Made by a program: the position numbers and the translations under genes
Assembly: GCF_011397635.1 (NCBI RefSeq)
Contig: NC_064755.1
Coordinates: forward strand, 37,492,059 to 37,556,058
Direction of reading: 5' to 3'
Length of the DNA stretch: 64,000 nt
Origin: Epinephelus fuscoguttatus
Taxonomy: Eukaryota > Chordata > Actinopteri > Perciformes > Serranidae
Part shown: piece by piece, positions 52,357-62,893 of the stretch
Layout of the letters: the number at the start of each line of letters is the position of its first letter
How positions within the stretch are numbered: the stretch's first letter is position 1
The notes under the pieces: model-generated
Told to the model about the DNA's origin: nothing
The model's database searches: none
What the model saw: only the letters and a program-made list of their open reading frames with translations

Positions 52357-54290
52357 TGAAAAAAAGTCACAACATAGTATTTCATTAAAAATCATGAAAA
52401 AACGTCATAGTATAGCATGTCATCAAAAATCATGAAAAAATGTCATAGTATAGTAAATCGTCAAAAAACATGGAAAAAATGTCATGGTATAGTATGTCGT
52501 GTATAGTATCTCATCAAAAAACATGAAAAAAACATCATAGTATAGTAAGTCGTCAAAAAACATGGAAAAAATGTCATGGTATAGTATGTCATTAAAAATC
52601 ATGAAAAAAGTCATAGTATAGTATGTCATCAAAAATCATGAAAAAACGTCATAGTATAGTATGTCGTCAAAAAACATTAAAAAAATGTCATAGGAAAGTA
52701 TGTCATCAAAAATCATGAAAAAACGTCATAGTATAGTATGTCATCAAAAATCATGAAATAAACATCATAGTATAGTATGTCGTCAAAAACATAAAAACAA
52801 TGTCATAGTATAGTATGTCATCAAAAATCATGAAATAAACATCATAGTATAGTATGTCGTCAAAAAACTAAAAAAAAATGTCATAGTATAGTATGTCATC
52901 AAAAATCATGAAAAAACGTCATAGTATAGTATGTCGTCAAAAATCATGAAAAAAAAGGTCACGACATAGTATGTCATTAAAAATCATGAAACAATATCAT
53001 AGTACAATATGTCATTAAAAATCATGAAAAAATGTCATAGTATAGTATGTCATTAAAAATCATGAAACAATATCATAGTACAATATGTCATTAAAAATCA
53101 TGAAAAAATGTCATAGTATAGTATGTCATTAAAAATCATGAAACAATATCATAGTACAATATGTCATTAAAAATCATGAAAAAATGTCATAGTATAGTAT
53201 GTCATCAAAAATCCTGCAAAAATGTCATAGTACAATATGTCATCAAAAATCATAAAATAAACATCATAGTATAGTATGTCGTCAAAAATCCTGCAAAAAT
53301 GTCACAGTATAGTATGTCATCAAAAATCATGAAAAAATGTCATAGTATAGTATGTCGTCAAAAATCCTGCAAAAATGTCATAGTATAGTATGTCATCAAA
53401 AATCATGAAAAAAAGTCACAACATAGTATTTCATTAAAAATCCTGCAAAAACGTCATAGTATAGCATGTCATCAAAAATCATGAAAAAACGTCATAGTAT
53501 AGTATGTCATCCAAATATCATAAAAAACGTCATAGTATAGTATGTCGTCAAAAATAATGAAAAAACGTCATAGTATAGTATGTCGTCAAAAATAATGAAA
53601 AAACGTCATAGTATAGTATGTCGTCAAAAATCATGAAAAAATGTCATAGTATAGTATGTCGTCAAAAATCATGAAAAAACGTCATAGTATAGTATGTTGT
53701 AAAAAATCATAAAAAATGTCATAGTATAGTATGTCGTCAAAATATCATGAAAAAAAGTCATAGTATAATATGTCATCAAAAATCATGAAAAAATGTCATA
53801 GTATAGTATGTCATCAAAATATCATAAAAAATGTCATAGTATAGTATGTCGTCAAAAATCATGAAAAAAAGTCATAGTATAGTATGTCGTCAAAAATCAT
53901 GAAAAAAAGTCATAGTATAGTATGTCGTCAAAAATCATGAAAAAAAGTCATAGTATAGTATGTCGTCAAAAATCATGAAAAAAATGTCATAGTATAGTAT
54001 GTCATCAAAAATCATGAAAAAAAGTCACAACATAGTATTTCATTAAAAATCATGAAAAAACGTCATAGTATAGCATGTCATCAAAAATCATGAAAAAATG
54101 TCATAGTATAGTAAATCGTCAAAAACATGGAAAAAATGTCATGGTATAGTATGTCGTGTATAGTATCTCATCAAAAAACATGAAAAAAACATCATAGTAT
54201 AGTAAGTCGTCAAAAAACATGGAAAAAATGTCATGGTATAGTATGTCATTAAAAATCATGAAAAAAGTCATAGTATAGTATGTCGTCAAA
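52357..54290. repeat. Higher-order duplication inside the satellite (offset about 1.66 kb)
   Basis: A run of irregular units at 52357-52630 recurs at 54015-54285 in the same order: 'gtcacaacatagtatttcat', 'tagcatgtcatc', 'tagtaaatcgtc', 'catggaaaaaatgtcatggt', then the truncated 'tgtcgtgtatagtatctcat'. The offset is 1657-1658 bp. Because the units are rare variants, this is best explained by duplication of a block of about 44 units and not by chance. Confidence 0.85.
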
Positions 54291-54686
54291 AACATAAAAA
54301 CAATGTCATAGTATAGTATGTCGTCAAAAATCATGAAATAAACATCATAGTATAGTATGTCGTCAAAAAACTAAAAAAAAATGTCATAGTATAGTATGTC
54401 ATCAAAAATGATGAAAAAACGTCATAGTATAGTATGTCGTCAAAAATCATGAAAAAAGTCATAGTATAGTATGTCGTCAAAAATCATGAAAAAACGTCAT
54501 AGTATAGTATGTCGTCAAAAAACATAAAAAAATGTTATAGTATAGTATGTCATCAAAAGTCATGAAAAAAACATCATAGTAGTATGTCATTAAAAATCCT
54601 GCAAAAATGTCATAGTATAGTATGTCGTCAAAAATCATGAAAAAACGTCATAGTATCTAAAATCATGAAAAAATGTCATAGTATAT

Positions 54687-55000
54687 CACAAATCACAATT
54701 TGCCTCACAGGGCTTTACAGCATACGACATCCCTCTGTCCTTAGGACCCTCACAGCAGATAAGGAAAAACTCCCCAAAAAAACCCTTTAACGGGGGGAAA
54801 AAACGGTAGAAACCTCAGGAAGAGCAACTGAGGAGGGATCCCTCTTCCAGGACGGACAGACGTGCAATAGATGTCTTACAGAACAGATCAGCATAACAAA
54901 TTAACAGTAATCCGTATGACACAATGAGAGACATTGACAGAGTGACAGAGAGAGGTGCAGGACAGACGGTAATGACAGTAGCTTACAACAACATTAATGA
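54687..55000. repeat. Dispersed teleost repeat inserted at the satellite edge
   Basis: It starts 'atcacaatttgcctcacagg', then 'gctttacagcatacgacatc', 'cctctgtccttaggaccctc', 'ggaaaaactccccaaaaaaa', 'acggtagaaacctcaggaag', 'gagggatccctcttccagga' and 'gacagacgtgcaatagatgt'. This is a very common interspersed repeat in percomorph fish. Satellite-like words occur on both sides, so it probably inserted into the array. Confidence 0.7.
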
Positions 55001-56539
55001 AATATTAATATTATAATTCTAATTATGGCTATTGTGATAAAAAAAAATGTAATAAAAATGTCATAGTATAGCATGATGTAAAAGATTACATAATGTAATT
55101 TACAGTATACCATAAAACAAAAGCTGAAAAATGTAATGTAATTATATAGTGTGCTGTAAAATGCTATGGACAGTGCAGCTTAGTATACCGTGAAAATGTT
55201 ATAAAAAAATGTATGGTATAGTTTGCCATACAAATGTTATACTAAAGAATGCCATAAGAAGTCATAATATAGTATGCCACAGAAATAATTCATAAATATC
55301 TTATAGTATATTGAAAATGTCACAAAAAAGTCACAGTATAGTTTGCCATAAAAATGTAATAAAAAACATCATTGTGTAGTATTGTCCGCCTTAGTAATTT
55401 TATTTAAATTAATTTCATGATTGATAAAAATCATAATACAGTATGATAAAAATGTAGAAAAAAAAGTCATACTATAGTTGGCCATAAAAAATGTCATAAA
55501 AAGTACAGTACATAGCAACTAGTGGCACCTCATAAGTGTTGGGATTTACGTCTTGTCATCAATGTTAGTGCTGTTAGCAGAAATGTGGAAATGTGATGAA
55601 AAAGATATTTTGTTTTATGTGTGTGCAGCCCTCAATCACATACTGGCTCCTGAAACTGGTACTCAGTCATCAAAACTTTGAGGACCCCCTGTGTTAACCA
55701 ATGACAGGGGAACACTGTCAGTTAAAACGACACTGAATGGAAATCAGTACCAGAGATGCATCAATTTTCCACTTTTCATGAGCAATAAAGCAGTCCACAA
55801 TTCATAGGAATATACCCAGACATCTCTCTAACTTGTCTTTTTGTTTTGTTTTTTTTTGTCCTGCTTCTGCTGCCCTCATCAGGAGGCTCCCGGGGCCTCC
55901 GCGCTGCAGGGTAGTCAGTTCTGGTGTTGAAAAGATTCCTGCCATAAGAATGAGTGAACATGTTCTCCAACACAGGGCTTGATGAGAAAAGCAGACTCTT
56001 CACCATATGAAACCTACCTCTGCCTCTGGACAGCCGTGGATGTGGTCCATTGGGTTCCCAATATTCAATTTTTCACTCTGTTTTCAATTTTCACTCACTG
56101 CAAATGACGGTGTTGCTGTTTTGGGGATTTTGTTTTTTTTGTAGGTATAAAATCTAAAGACACTTATTTGCTTCACACACATAGGACCTATTACTCTCCT
56201 CATTCAGTCAATAACACACTACTGTAAATAACAGACGAGACAGAGATTGATCAAGATATCGATAGCAGTTGATGGTTGCTAGAAATCAGCGCCTGCTATA
56301 TCTCCTCATCATACCTAAAACCCCATTCTTCCTTCACTTCTGAGAATTTGTGTTGTGTGTAATAGTGAAACTGCGCAGAACTGCATGACAAGTTTTTCTA
56401 GTAATCCTTAGGCCTTACGTTCATGTTCTGTTTTCACTTCCCTTTTCTTATTAAAAATACTTATAGAAATCTAAACATAACACCAGACTGACATTCAAAG
56501 CGTGTACAGTATATCACTTCTGTGTTGTTTTGAAATAAC

Positions 56540-57290
56540 AGCCCCCCTCTCTGTGTTACAGTAGCTCCGTGGTGCAGCTGTCCACCATGCCTAACATTCT
56601 GCCTCGGCGGGCCAAACCCCAGCGCACCACTGAAGTCTTTCCAGTTCCTAGCCAGGAATTCTCTCCCTGTCTGGGGGAAAAGTCCCCAATAATTTGACCT
56701 ATATAAGAAGCCCCCAGCTTTCCTTTGCCAGCTCTACAGCACCTCGTACCCCTCCTCAAAGCGTGCCCGGACCTCTGCTAAAATCTGCAGGAGCCGTAAC
56801 AACGCATTAGCAGCAGTCTCACTTAGCATAGCCAGCCCTGGGTGGGGTTTCTATGGCTGGCTGGTCCCAGGATGTGAAACTGAGCAGTGAAACGTATCTT
56901 TGGATCTGAACGGTGCCGGTTCGCGCTGTTGCTCTTGGACGCTGAGCTTTCCTCTGGCTGCGGGGAGGGATGGGGGCACGGTGAGCCACAGACATATGGC
57001 TGAGGGAAATCTCGTAAAGGCCAAAGGTCACAAGGGGTCAATCTAACCTCCTGGCCTCTGGTTGATTTATTATCCCATGGGGTGATGTCGCCTTGATCGG
57101 ACCAAACAGAGAAGGGGTCAAAGGGCGTACTGTATCTGTTGCTGTTGTGAAAGGCAGCGTAGAAAACACGTTTTCTGAGTTGGGGATAAGGGGATGCAGA
57201 GGACCCTGAAAACAGAGCCCAGACTACTGTGTGGTCATTTAAGATGAGGACTTTTATCACTGCTGCATTTCCCACCAGGAAGCCATGGAA
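56540..57290. other. Unexplained GC-richer island with a TATA-like motif
   Basis: This block stands out from the AT-rich surroundings. On the + strand there is a TATA-like CTATATAAGAAG (about 56699), with 'ccccagcgcaccactgaagt' upstream and 'cagctctacagcacctcgta' downstream. On the minus strand a 150-codon frame (56823-57275) has no family that I recognise. It could be part of a solo LTR or another retroelement, or a lost gene. No paired LTR was seen. Confidence 0.3.
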
Positions 57291-58379
57291 ACCAAATCAA
57301 TACTTAAGTAATGAGAGGGCTTAGCAGTGACTTTCAACATGAATAGCTGTTGTTACTCTGACCTTAGCAGACCTGCGTTCATACCAAACTGCCTACACAC
57401 AACAATCACAAAAATCATGTAAATCCTTTTTTCATAAGCCAACAATAATTCTATGACACAAACTGAATGTAATCCTTCCAAGCAACTCCCTTTCGATTCC
57501 TGTATGAGTTTTTTTTGGTAGCACATTATTACTTGACTCTAGTGGGATCACAGGTGTGTGTTTATTAGGTGTTTTATGATGGTTTGAGCCGGACTAAGCC
57601 AATCAGAATAAAGTGGAACAGTCTATTTTACGCTTAAAGACCAAAAATGGGAATGTCAAATATTCTACGGTAAAGAGGTGCGGGGGAGTGCGAGGAGCTG
57701 CAACAACTGTCCTCCAGACAACTGCTGGCCTCAGCTATTTAGGGACAACTCCTGACAGAGTGGCTGGCATCAGCTGCTGCTGACATTGTTTGTCACAATC
57801 TTAGTTGATGCAGTACACACACACACACACGCACATGCGCACACACCTGTTGACCCATATCTGCTTTCATATAGCACTGCTGGGCCTCTACATGCCTGGG
57901 CCTTTCTAGACAGGTGGCCCTCCAAACACCCCCATGGTGGGCAGGCACGGCCTCACAGCCTGACAACCACCACCCGCTCACCAGCCGCGACCTCCCAGCT
58001 GAGCCTGTTTGGCTGCTTTTTTTACATGCAACTTTTCTTGTAGGAGAAGCAAGAATTATTGGTCTCCTGAATCACCAGCCACAGATGGCTTTGTTAGTCT
58101 CATCTCAACACAACTCCCCCGATTTGTCTTCTTTTCATGACTTGATATTCAAAATGTTTTATTCAAAAATTAGATATCCACCAGTTAAAAAACACACATT
58201 CTTTACGGCAACAATCATTTGTTCCGTTTATGGTTTGAGTTGAAGGTGTGAGAAAGAATAGTATCAGTAACATTGTTAACACTGTGCTACATTACAGAGA
58301 AATACAAACCGTACTAATGAACCTTCATTAATATAGGCCTATATTTTATCTCCAAGTGCACGTCACACACTGAGCGAGC

Positions 58380-58826
58380 CGCCTGTTAATGACGCTGTGG
58401 GCTAATGGGCATGTAGCTACTTCCATGTTTCAGATGATACGTCATGTTTGTAGTCGACCAATGAAGATGAGTTTACATATCACCCTGGGTTCATCCTTCA
58501 CCTTCTCAAAATGATCCCACACTTTGGATTTCCTGCCCGACATGTTATTAACTAGCCTGTGGAATAACCGCAGGTACCAGCCCTGGAGATTAACCTGACT
58601 CCTGTCTGACTGCTGAGCGTGGACACTTCCTGTGTCTGTCCTTTCAGATTAAATTCCCACATGATCCAGTCATGTAGGTTTAGATTTATTTTGACAAGAC
58701 ACAGCTCCTAATAGAGTTTCATGTTGTTGTTTTTTTTCCTGCGACTAAGCAACCAATGAAATCTTGCCAACTAATGACCTTTCTGGTTGACTAACGTTTG
58801 GTCGACTATTAAGGGGGCAGCCCTAG
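58380..58826 (-). mobile_element. 5' end of a hAT transposon with BED-finger start
   Basis: On the minus strand the element begins with the terminus CTAGGGCTGCCCCCTT (at 58826), which is typical of hAT elements in fish, with 'gtcgac' repeats next to it. Its coding part begins at an ATG (58543) and reads MSGRKSKVWDHFEKVKDEP, the start of a BED zinc finger in a hAT transposase. The frame stops after 33 codons (58442), before the finger is complete. The catalytic part is absent, so it is a dead 5' fragment. Confidence 0.65.
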
Positions 58827-59334
58827 AACAGACACAGAGCAACATTAGCATTCATTTGGAGTGCTTGTGTACAGTTGACAAGTCTGATGTTCACTCTAGT
58901 TGTAGCTTTGTTTTGGTCTCTACCGACTCCACAGTCAGAACACAAGCCCAATTTAATCTCAGATGGGTCGAACCAATAAAACCATCGCACAATAACCTAG
59001 TAGTAACCTAGCTCCAATGTTTTAAATAATTACAAGTACATTCTGTAGATGTTCTTCCTTTTACATAACAGATGAACAGCCTGAGATGTCTTAAGAAAAA
59101 TAAGTGTGATTTCAAAAGTATGTCTCAGTTCATCCACGTTCAGTCAGTCTACTTCTCACTGTCATTACATGTGCATTTATCCACACATTTCCTGATACAG
59201 ATTCTTTTGATCTGAAGCTGCTGATTGAGAATATTTTGCAAAATGTTCAATATCTTTCATCATGGTCACAGTAAGTATTCTAGTCAGAGTGGGGAAGCCT
59301 CTGAAGCAGGCAACACATTGTTTAACTTGACTCT

Positions 59335-59410
59335 AGTCATCTAGTGGGCTGCAATGGACCCTTTGGTGGGCCGGCTCTGGCCCATGGGCCGTATGTTTGA
59401 CACCCCTGTG
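59335..59410 (-). repeat. hAT-type repeat end
   Basis: Read on the minus strand it begins 'aggggtgtcaaacatacggc' and continues 'ccatgggccagagccggccc'. This is the start of a widespread hAT-like repeat. Only about 75 bp remain. Confidence 0.55.
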
Positions 59411-60118
59411 CTAAAGCACTGATGGTTATGGTGGGGGGTGGGGGAGGTCTGCTAGGTCTGGCAGTGCTGGTCAGTAAGTGTACAATGGTTTCATCAGAGA
59501 TATTTCAGCCGCCTGCTGTGTCTGACAATGACTGGTAAGAACAGTGTAGAGTTTCAGGAGCTGTAACAGGAGTGAAGATTTATATTTTACAGGATTCGGC
59601 AGAAATGCACATGTTGCTTTGATTCAGCTGCAATACAACCAATACTAAAAGTCCATGTCTTTTGTGGTACGTTATCATTTTTACAGCTGATTATATTTTT
59701 TTTATTTTACATGTCAGATGTATCAGCACCACTGTACAGGTTTTCTGTGTTGCCCTGTTTTCAGTAGCATAATGAAGTCCTGTTCTATTCTGAGCGTGGC
59801 TCAGGTGGCAGGATCAAAGAAGACATGGACGATCGACAAAGCTCAGAGAGTCTAGCGTTTCATGACCTAGCATGAGTTCCACCTCCGCGCAGACTCTGGG
59901 ATTGCCAGATCTCACTGTCCAGCGTCTGTGACAGTGCGTCCCTTATATTCCTCTTTTAACTGCTTCCTCAGATCCTCTTTTAGGTTGTGCTCCCGTGTAC
60001 TTCTGAGATCAAACTGTCTTTTGAAGTGGGAGTCTCTCTCTTCTCTCTGTCTCGTCTTGAGATGAAAGAGGAGCACGGGGTGACCCAGAGCGGCCTCTGC
60101 AGACAGAGGTAGCCATGG

Positions 60119-60151
60119 GGTCTCTCTTTCTTTCTTTCTTTCTTTCTTTCT
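60119..60151. repeat. (TTTC)n microsatellite
   Basis: About eight TTTC units in a pyrimidine-rich region. A purine-rich 195-codon minus-strand frame crossing it is an artefact of composition. Confidence 0.9.
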
Positions 60152-60429
60152 TCCCTCTCTCTCGCTCTCTGCCAAAATCCCCCAGTAGTGATAGAAACCA
60201 GAGGAGGACAAAAGGCAGCGGAGCACCGCGGCCCTGCGGCCCATGCAGTCTCTCTGGCTAATTGAAAATGGCTTTGCTCTCTTCTCCAGCTCACTTATGC
60301 TCCTGCTGTCCTCCTCCTGCCGCTCCTCCTTTTCTCTCTTACTCCCCCGCCTGTCCACCCCTCCCCCAGGGACGACCCTCCCTCCTTCCTTCCCTCTCCC
60401 TCTCTCTCTCTCTCGGCGCTGGACCGTGC

Positions 60430-61060
60430 TGATCTTGGGACATCCCCAGTATTTTTTGGCCTTTGAAGGCAGATATAATTGAGTGGTAATATGAGACATA
60501 TTCTCCTTTTCCTCTGCATGCCTCGCTCAATGGGTTATGGAATATTGAAGTTCAAAGTAGGTGCGGTGAACGTGTTATTTTTTCTTTCTCTTCCCCCTTC
60601 GTGGTGATTGCAGTGTGAAAGGAATTTAGTGAAATGAGGAATTGAGATTTTATTTGGATGGAAACTCCGGCCAATGGTTTACCTTGACCCGGCTCGGCTC
60701 GAGATTTGAACAAACGGCCCCGAAAAACTGTAAGACAGGTTTCATCCTCCAACGAAAGCAAATTATGGAATAGATGAGCTGGTAATCAAATTCCTCCCAA
60801 GCCAAGAGAGCAGGCCAGAGCATAATGAAATGGAGTTTTATTATTTACAGCAGCGCTACAGTGCAGAGGGTGTGCGTGAATATCATTTACAATCATTTCC
60901 ATCCGTCTGTACAACAGGAGCCTTACCCTCTGTGCTTCTCATCGCTCCATCTCGCAGATATGTTCCAGGTTGATCTTTCCACATGATAATAAATACAGTA
61001 CGATAAGGCAATGTTTCTATTTACAACTCTTATAAAACTGTACAGGAGAATACAGGCGGA
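60430..61060. other. Non-repetitive AT-rich block, candidate conserved element
   Basis: It has no simple repeats or transposon ends, and many short homeodomain/POU-like words ('gcaaattatgg', 'gcataatgaaatgg', 'gataaggcaat'). It could be a conserved enhancer-type element. It could also be part of a 3' UTR on the minus strand: AATAAA on that strand lies at 60842-60837 in the context CTGTAAATAATAAAAC, about 1.9 kb past the terminal exon at 62747-62893. Confidence 0.35.
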
Positions 61061-61224
61061 TATGTATCAAGGTCTGTCACAAAATTAGAGTGCCTTTAAA
61101 ATACAACCACTTTATTTAATGTAAGATAAATAATAGTTATTATTTTAACCACCGCAAAAATATGAAAATATATACTAGTGCAGAGAGAAGGCCTCTCCTC
61201 CTTCCCCTTCCCTTGTTCACCCCT

Positions 61225-61228
<4 letters not shown>

Positions 61229-61270
<42 letters not shown>
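61229..61270. repeat. (TG)n microsatellite
   Basis: An uninterrupted TG tract of about 42 bp. Confidence 0.95.
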
Positions 61271-61271
<1 letters not shown>

Positions 61272-62631
61272 ATCCGTCTCTTCAGGAACGTGCATGCTAT
61301 AATTATGAGAGGCCTTTCATACAGTAGCTACATAGTTGAGTTATTTTCTATTTTCTACTTCCTACATGCCTCGGCGTCCTGTCAGATAAATACTACGTGT
61401 ATGGGAACAAAGTGAGAGCATTGTCTTTTTTTTATTTCAAACGTGCGCTCTCAGTGGTAGCCTGATATTTCCAAAGCTTTCACACACAATTAGTGTGCCT
61501 GCTCCTCATAGCTTACTGTTTAAATTCTGCACATTTTCCAGTGTTTCTTTTCATTAGTCACTCACAGTGAGTAATCTCCCCTTACCAGGAATTCAGCACT
61601 TAATTAGCTCCGGAGAGAAAAAATAATCAGAGCTTTAATGGGGCAAATTTATTTCAAATTGCACACAGCAGTGTGAGCCCCCTGAAGAGGGGAATAGAGG
61701 GTTTTAAGTGTGGTCCTGGTGGTGGTGTGAGTAGTGGTGCTGCTAAAAGTGTTTGAGATTGATATACGCATGAAATCTCTCTGTGAAAATCTTGGAGCAA
61801 AGTGAGAGACTTCAGCCCAGTTCGGCTATTTTCGTTAGCATCAGTGTAGCTATAAATCAGCACCATGTTAGCCACCCACCCCTGATACATTTCTTTAGTC
61901 CCGTTTCTTTTACTCCAGCCTTCCGGTCTCGAAACGCAGGGCAAAGTCAACAGATAATCCGCCCTTCCCTCCCCGTGTTATTCGATCACTACTAACAAAC
62001 ACCCGCCGCAGCCTAAGTACAGTTAGGCTAGATGGATATGTGGCTATGGAAATAAGCCTGTTGTGTACTGGGTGTGGATGGTGCCAAGATAATCAGAAGG
62101 ATTTGAGGAATGCCTCTGCCATGGCTGGACTCTCAGTTTTTCTCTGTGTCTTTGGGGAACTCGAGTGCTTTGATTGCATTACGACTTCATTACTGGGTTA
62201 GTTAGCTTTGGAATAATATTTGGAGTGGAGGAATGCAGCTCAGTGACAGGCCACACATAAATTAACATTATCTGAGTAGTGTGATTATGAGGCTAATGTA
62301 GTGAAATAAATTCATGTAGCGTGTCGCTGCTTGAATGACTGTGTTCTGCAGGGGGAAGACTGAGGGCCCACAATGCTGGTGCAGAAGAGAAAGCTACATT
62401 TAGACAACAACAAAAACAACAACAACAACAAAAAGACCCAAGCAGGGCCAACAATCATCAGAAGGAAGAGTTCAGTCAGCCTCCTTTCCACACCGTGCTC
62501 CGTGGTGCTCTTGCCCTCATGTCCCAGAGCAAGTCGACAATTAAAAGTTGTTCTCTTCTCAGTGGTAAAAAGTCAATGAGAAAATGTGGATATGGAAGAG
62601 AGGGAGGGGGTTTGGAAGACTGAGTCCCCTT

Positions 62632-62637
62632 TTTATT
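62632..62637 (-). terminator. Possible polyadenylation signal for the edge gene
   Basis: TTTATT on the + strand (AATAAA on the minus strand) lies about 110 bases past the stop codon of the terminal exon. A second candidate is at 60842-60837. The choice cannot be made from sequence alone. Confidence 0.3.
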
Positions 62638-62746
62638 TGCAGGCTGGCCCCCCATGGGTGGGGCTAGGCTGTTTATGTGAACTCCTGGTCCTTTAATTCT
62701 CCTTGGTGATGAGAGCATCATACCCGGCGTGACCATCGCTGCGACA

Positions 62747-62893
62747 TCAGAGCTCCTCGTCGATGCTAGCACCCATGCATTTCTGAATGGTCACCCTGCG
62801 GATGGACGGCTTGGACGTCAGCTCCAGCTTCGGCGGAAACTGCTCCGTCAGGATCCGCAGGACCGAGTCCACTTTCTCGTCCATCTTATGCAC
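62747..62893 (-). CDS. Terminal coding exon of an unidentified gene
   Basis: Read on the minus strand, an acceptor TTAAATTCAG|GTGCAT is followed by 48 codons and a TGA. The text begins VHKMDEKVDSVLRILTEQF, then PPKLELTSKPSIRRVTIQK, then CMGASIDEEL. The GC-rich third positions, the acceptor and the clean stop support a true last exon. The first part has heptad-like spacing (V, M, V, V/L, L), as in a short coiled coil, for example in the C-tail of a channel or scaffold protein. I did not recognise the family. The rest of the gene must lie to the right, beyond 64000. Confidence 0.55.
   Translation of the reverse strand: MHKMDEKVDSVLRILTEQFPPKLELTSKPSIRRVTIQKCMGASIDEEL

Larger units (their letters stand above)
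50480..55515. repeat. Satellite region: tandem array of about 37-bp units with degenerate flanks
   Basis: The core (about 51190-54686) is a head-to-tail array with unit words 'gtcatagtatagtatgtcgt' then 'caaaaatcatgaaaaaa'. Unit length is about 36-38 bp, with roughly 90 units. Variants include 'gtcacagtatag', 'atcctgcaaaaa', 'cattaaaaatc' and 'catcaaaaatc'. The flanks (50480-51190 and 55058-55515) keep only the 'atgtcatagtatagtatgcc' and 'cataaaaatg' words at irregular spacing, as if they were older decayed units. A dispersed repeat (54687-55000) lies between the core and the right flank. Minus-strand open frames in the array are artefacts. Confidence 0.92.
55516..62746. other. Gene-poor DNA right of the satellite
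   Basis: No supported gene. It contains an unexplained GC-richer island (56540-57290), hAT remnants (58380-58826 and 59335-59410), a (TTTC)n run (60119-60151), a (TG)n tract (61229-61270) and a non-repetitive AT-rich block (about 60430-61060). The block may be conserved or may belong to the 3' UTR of the minus-strand gene at the right edge. Confidence 0.65.

Noticed and set aside
51190-54686. CRISPR-like regular repeats
   Set aside because: Units are head-to-tail without unique spacers and the genome is vertebrate, so this is a satellite.
59912-60499. 195-codon Arg/Glu-rich minus-strand frame
   Set aside because: It crosses a (TTTC)n run and pyrimidine-rich DNA. It has no domain and no splice context, and is probably compositional.
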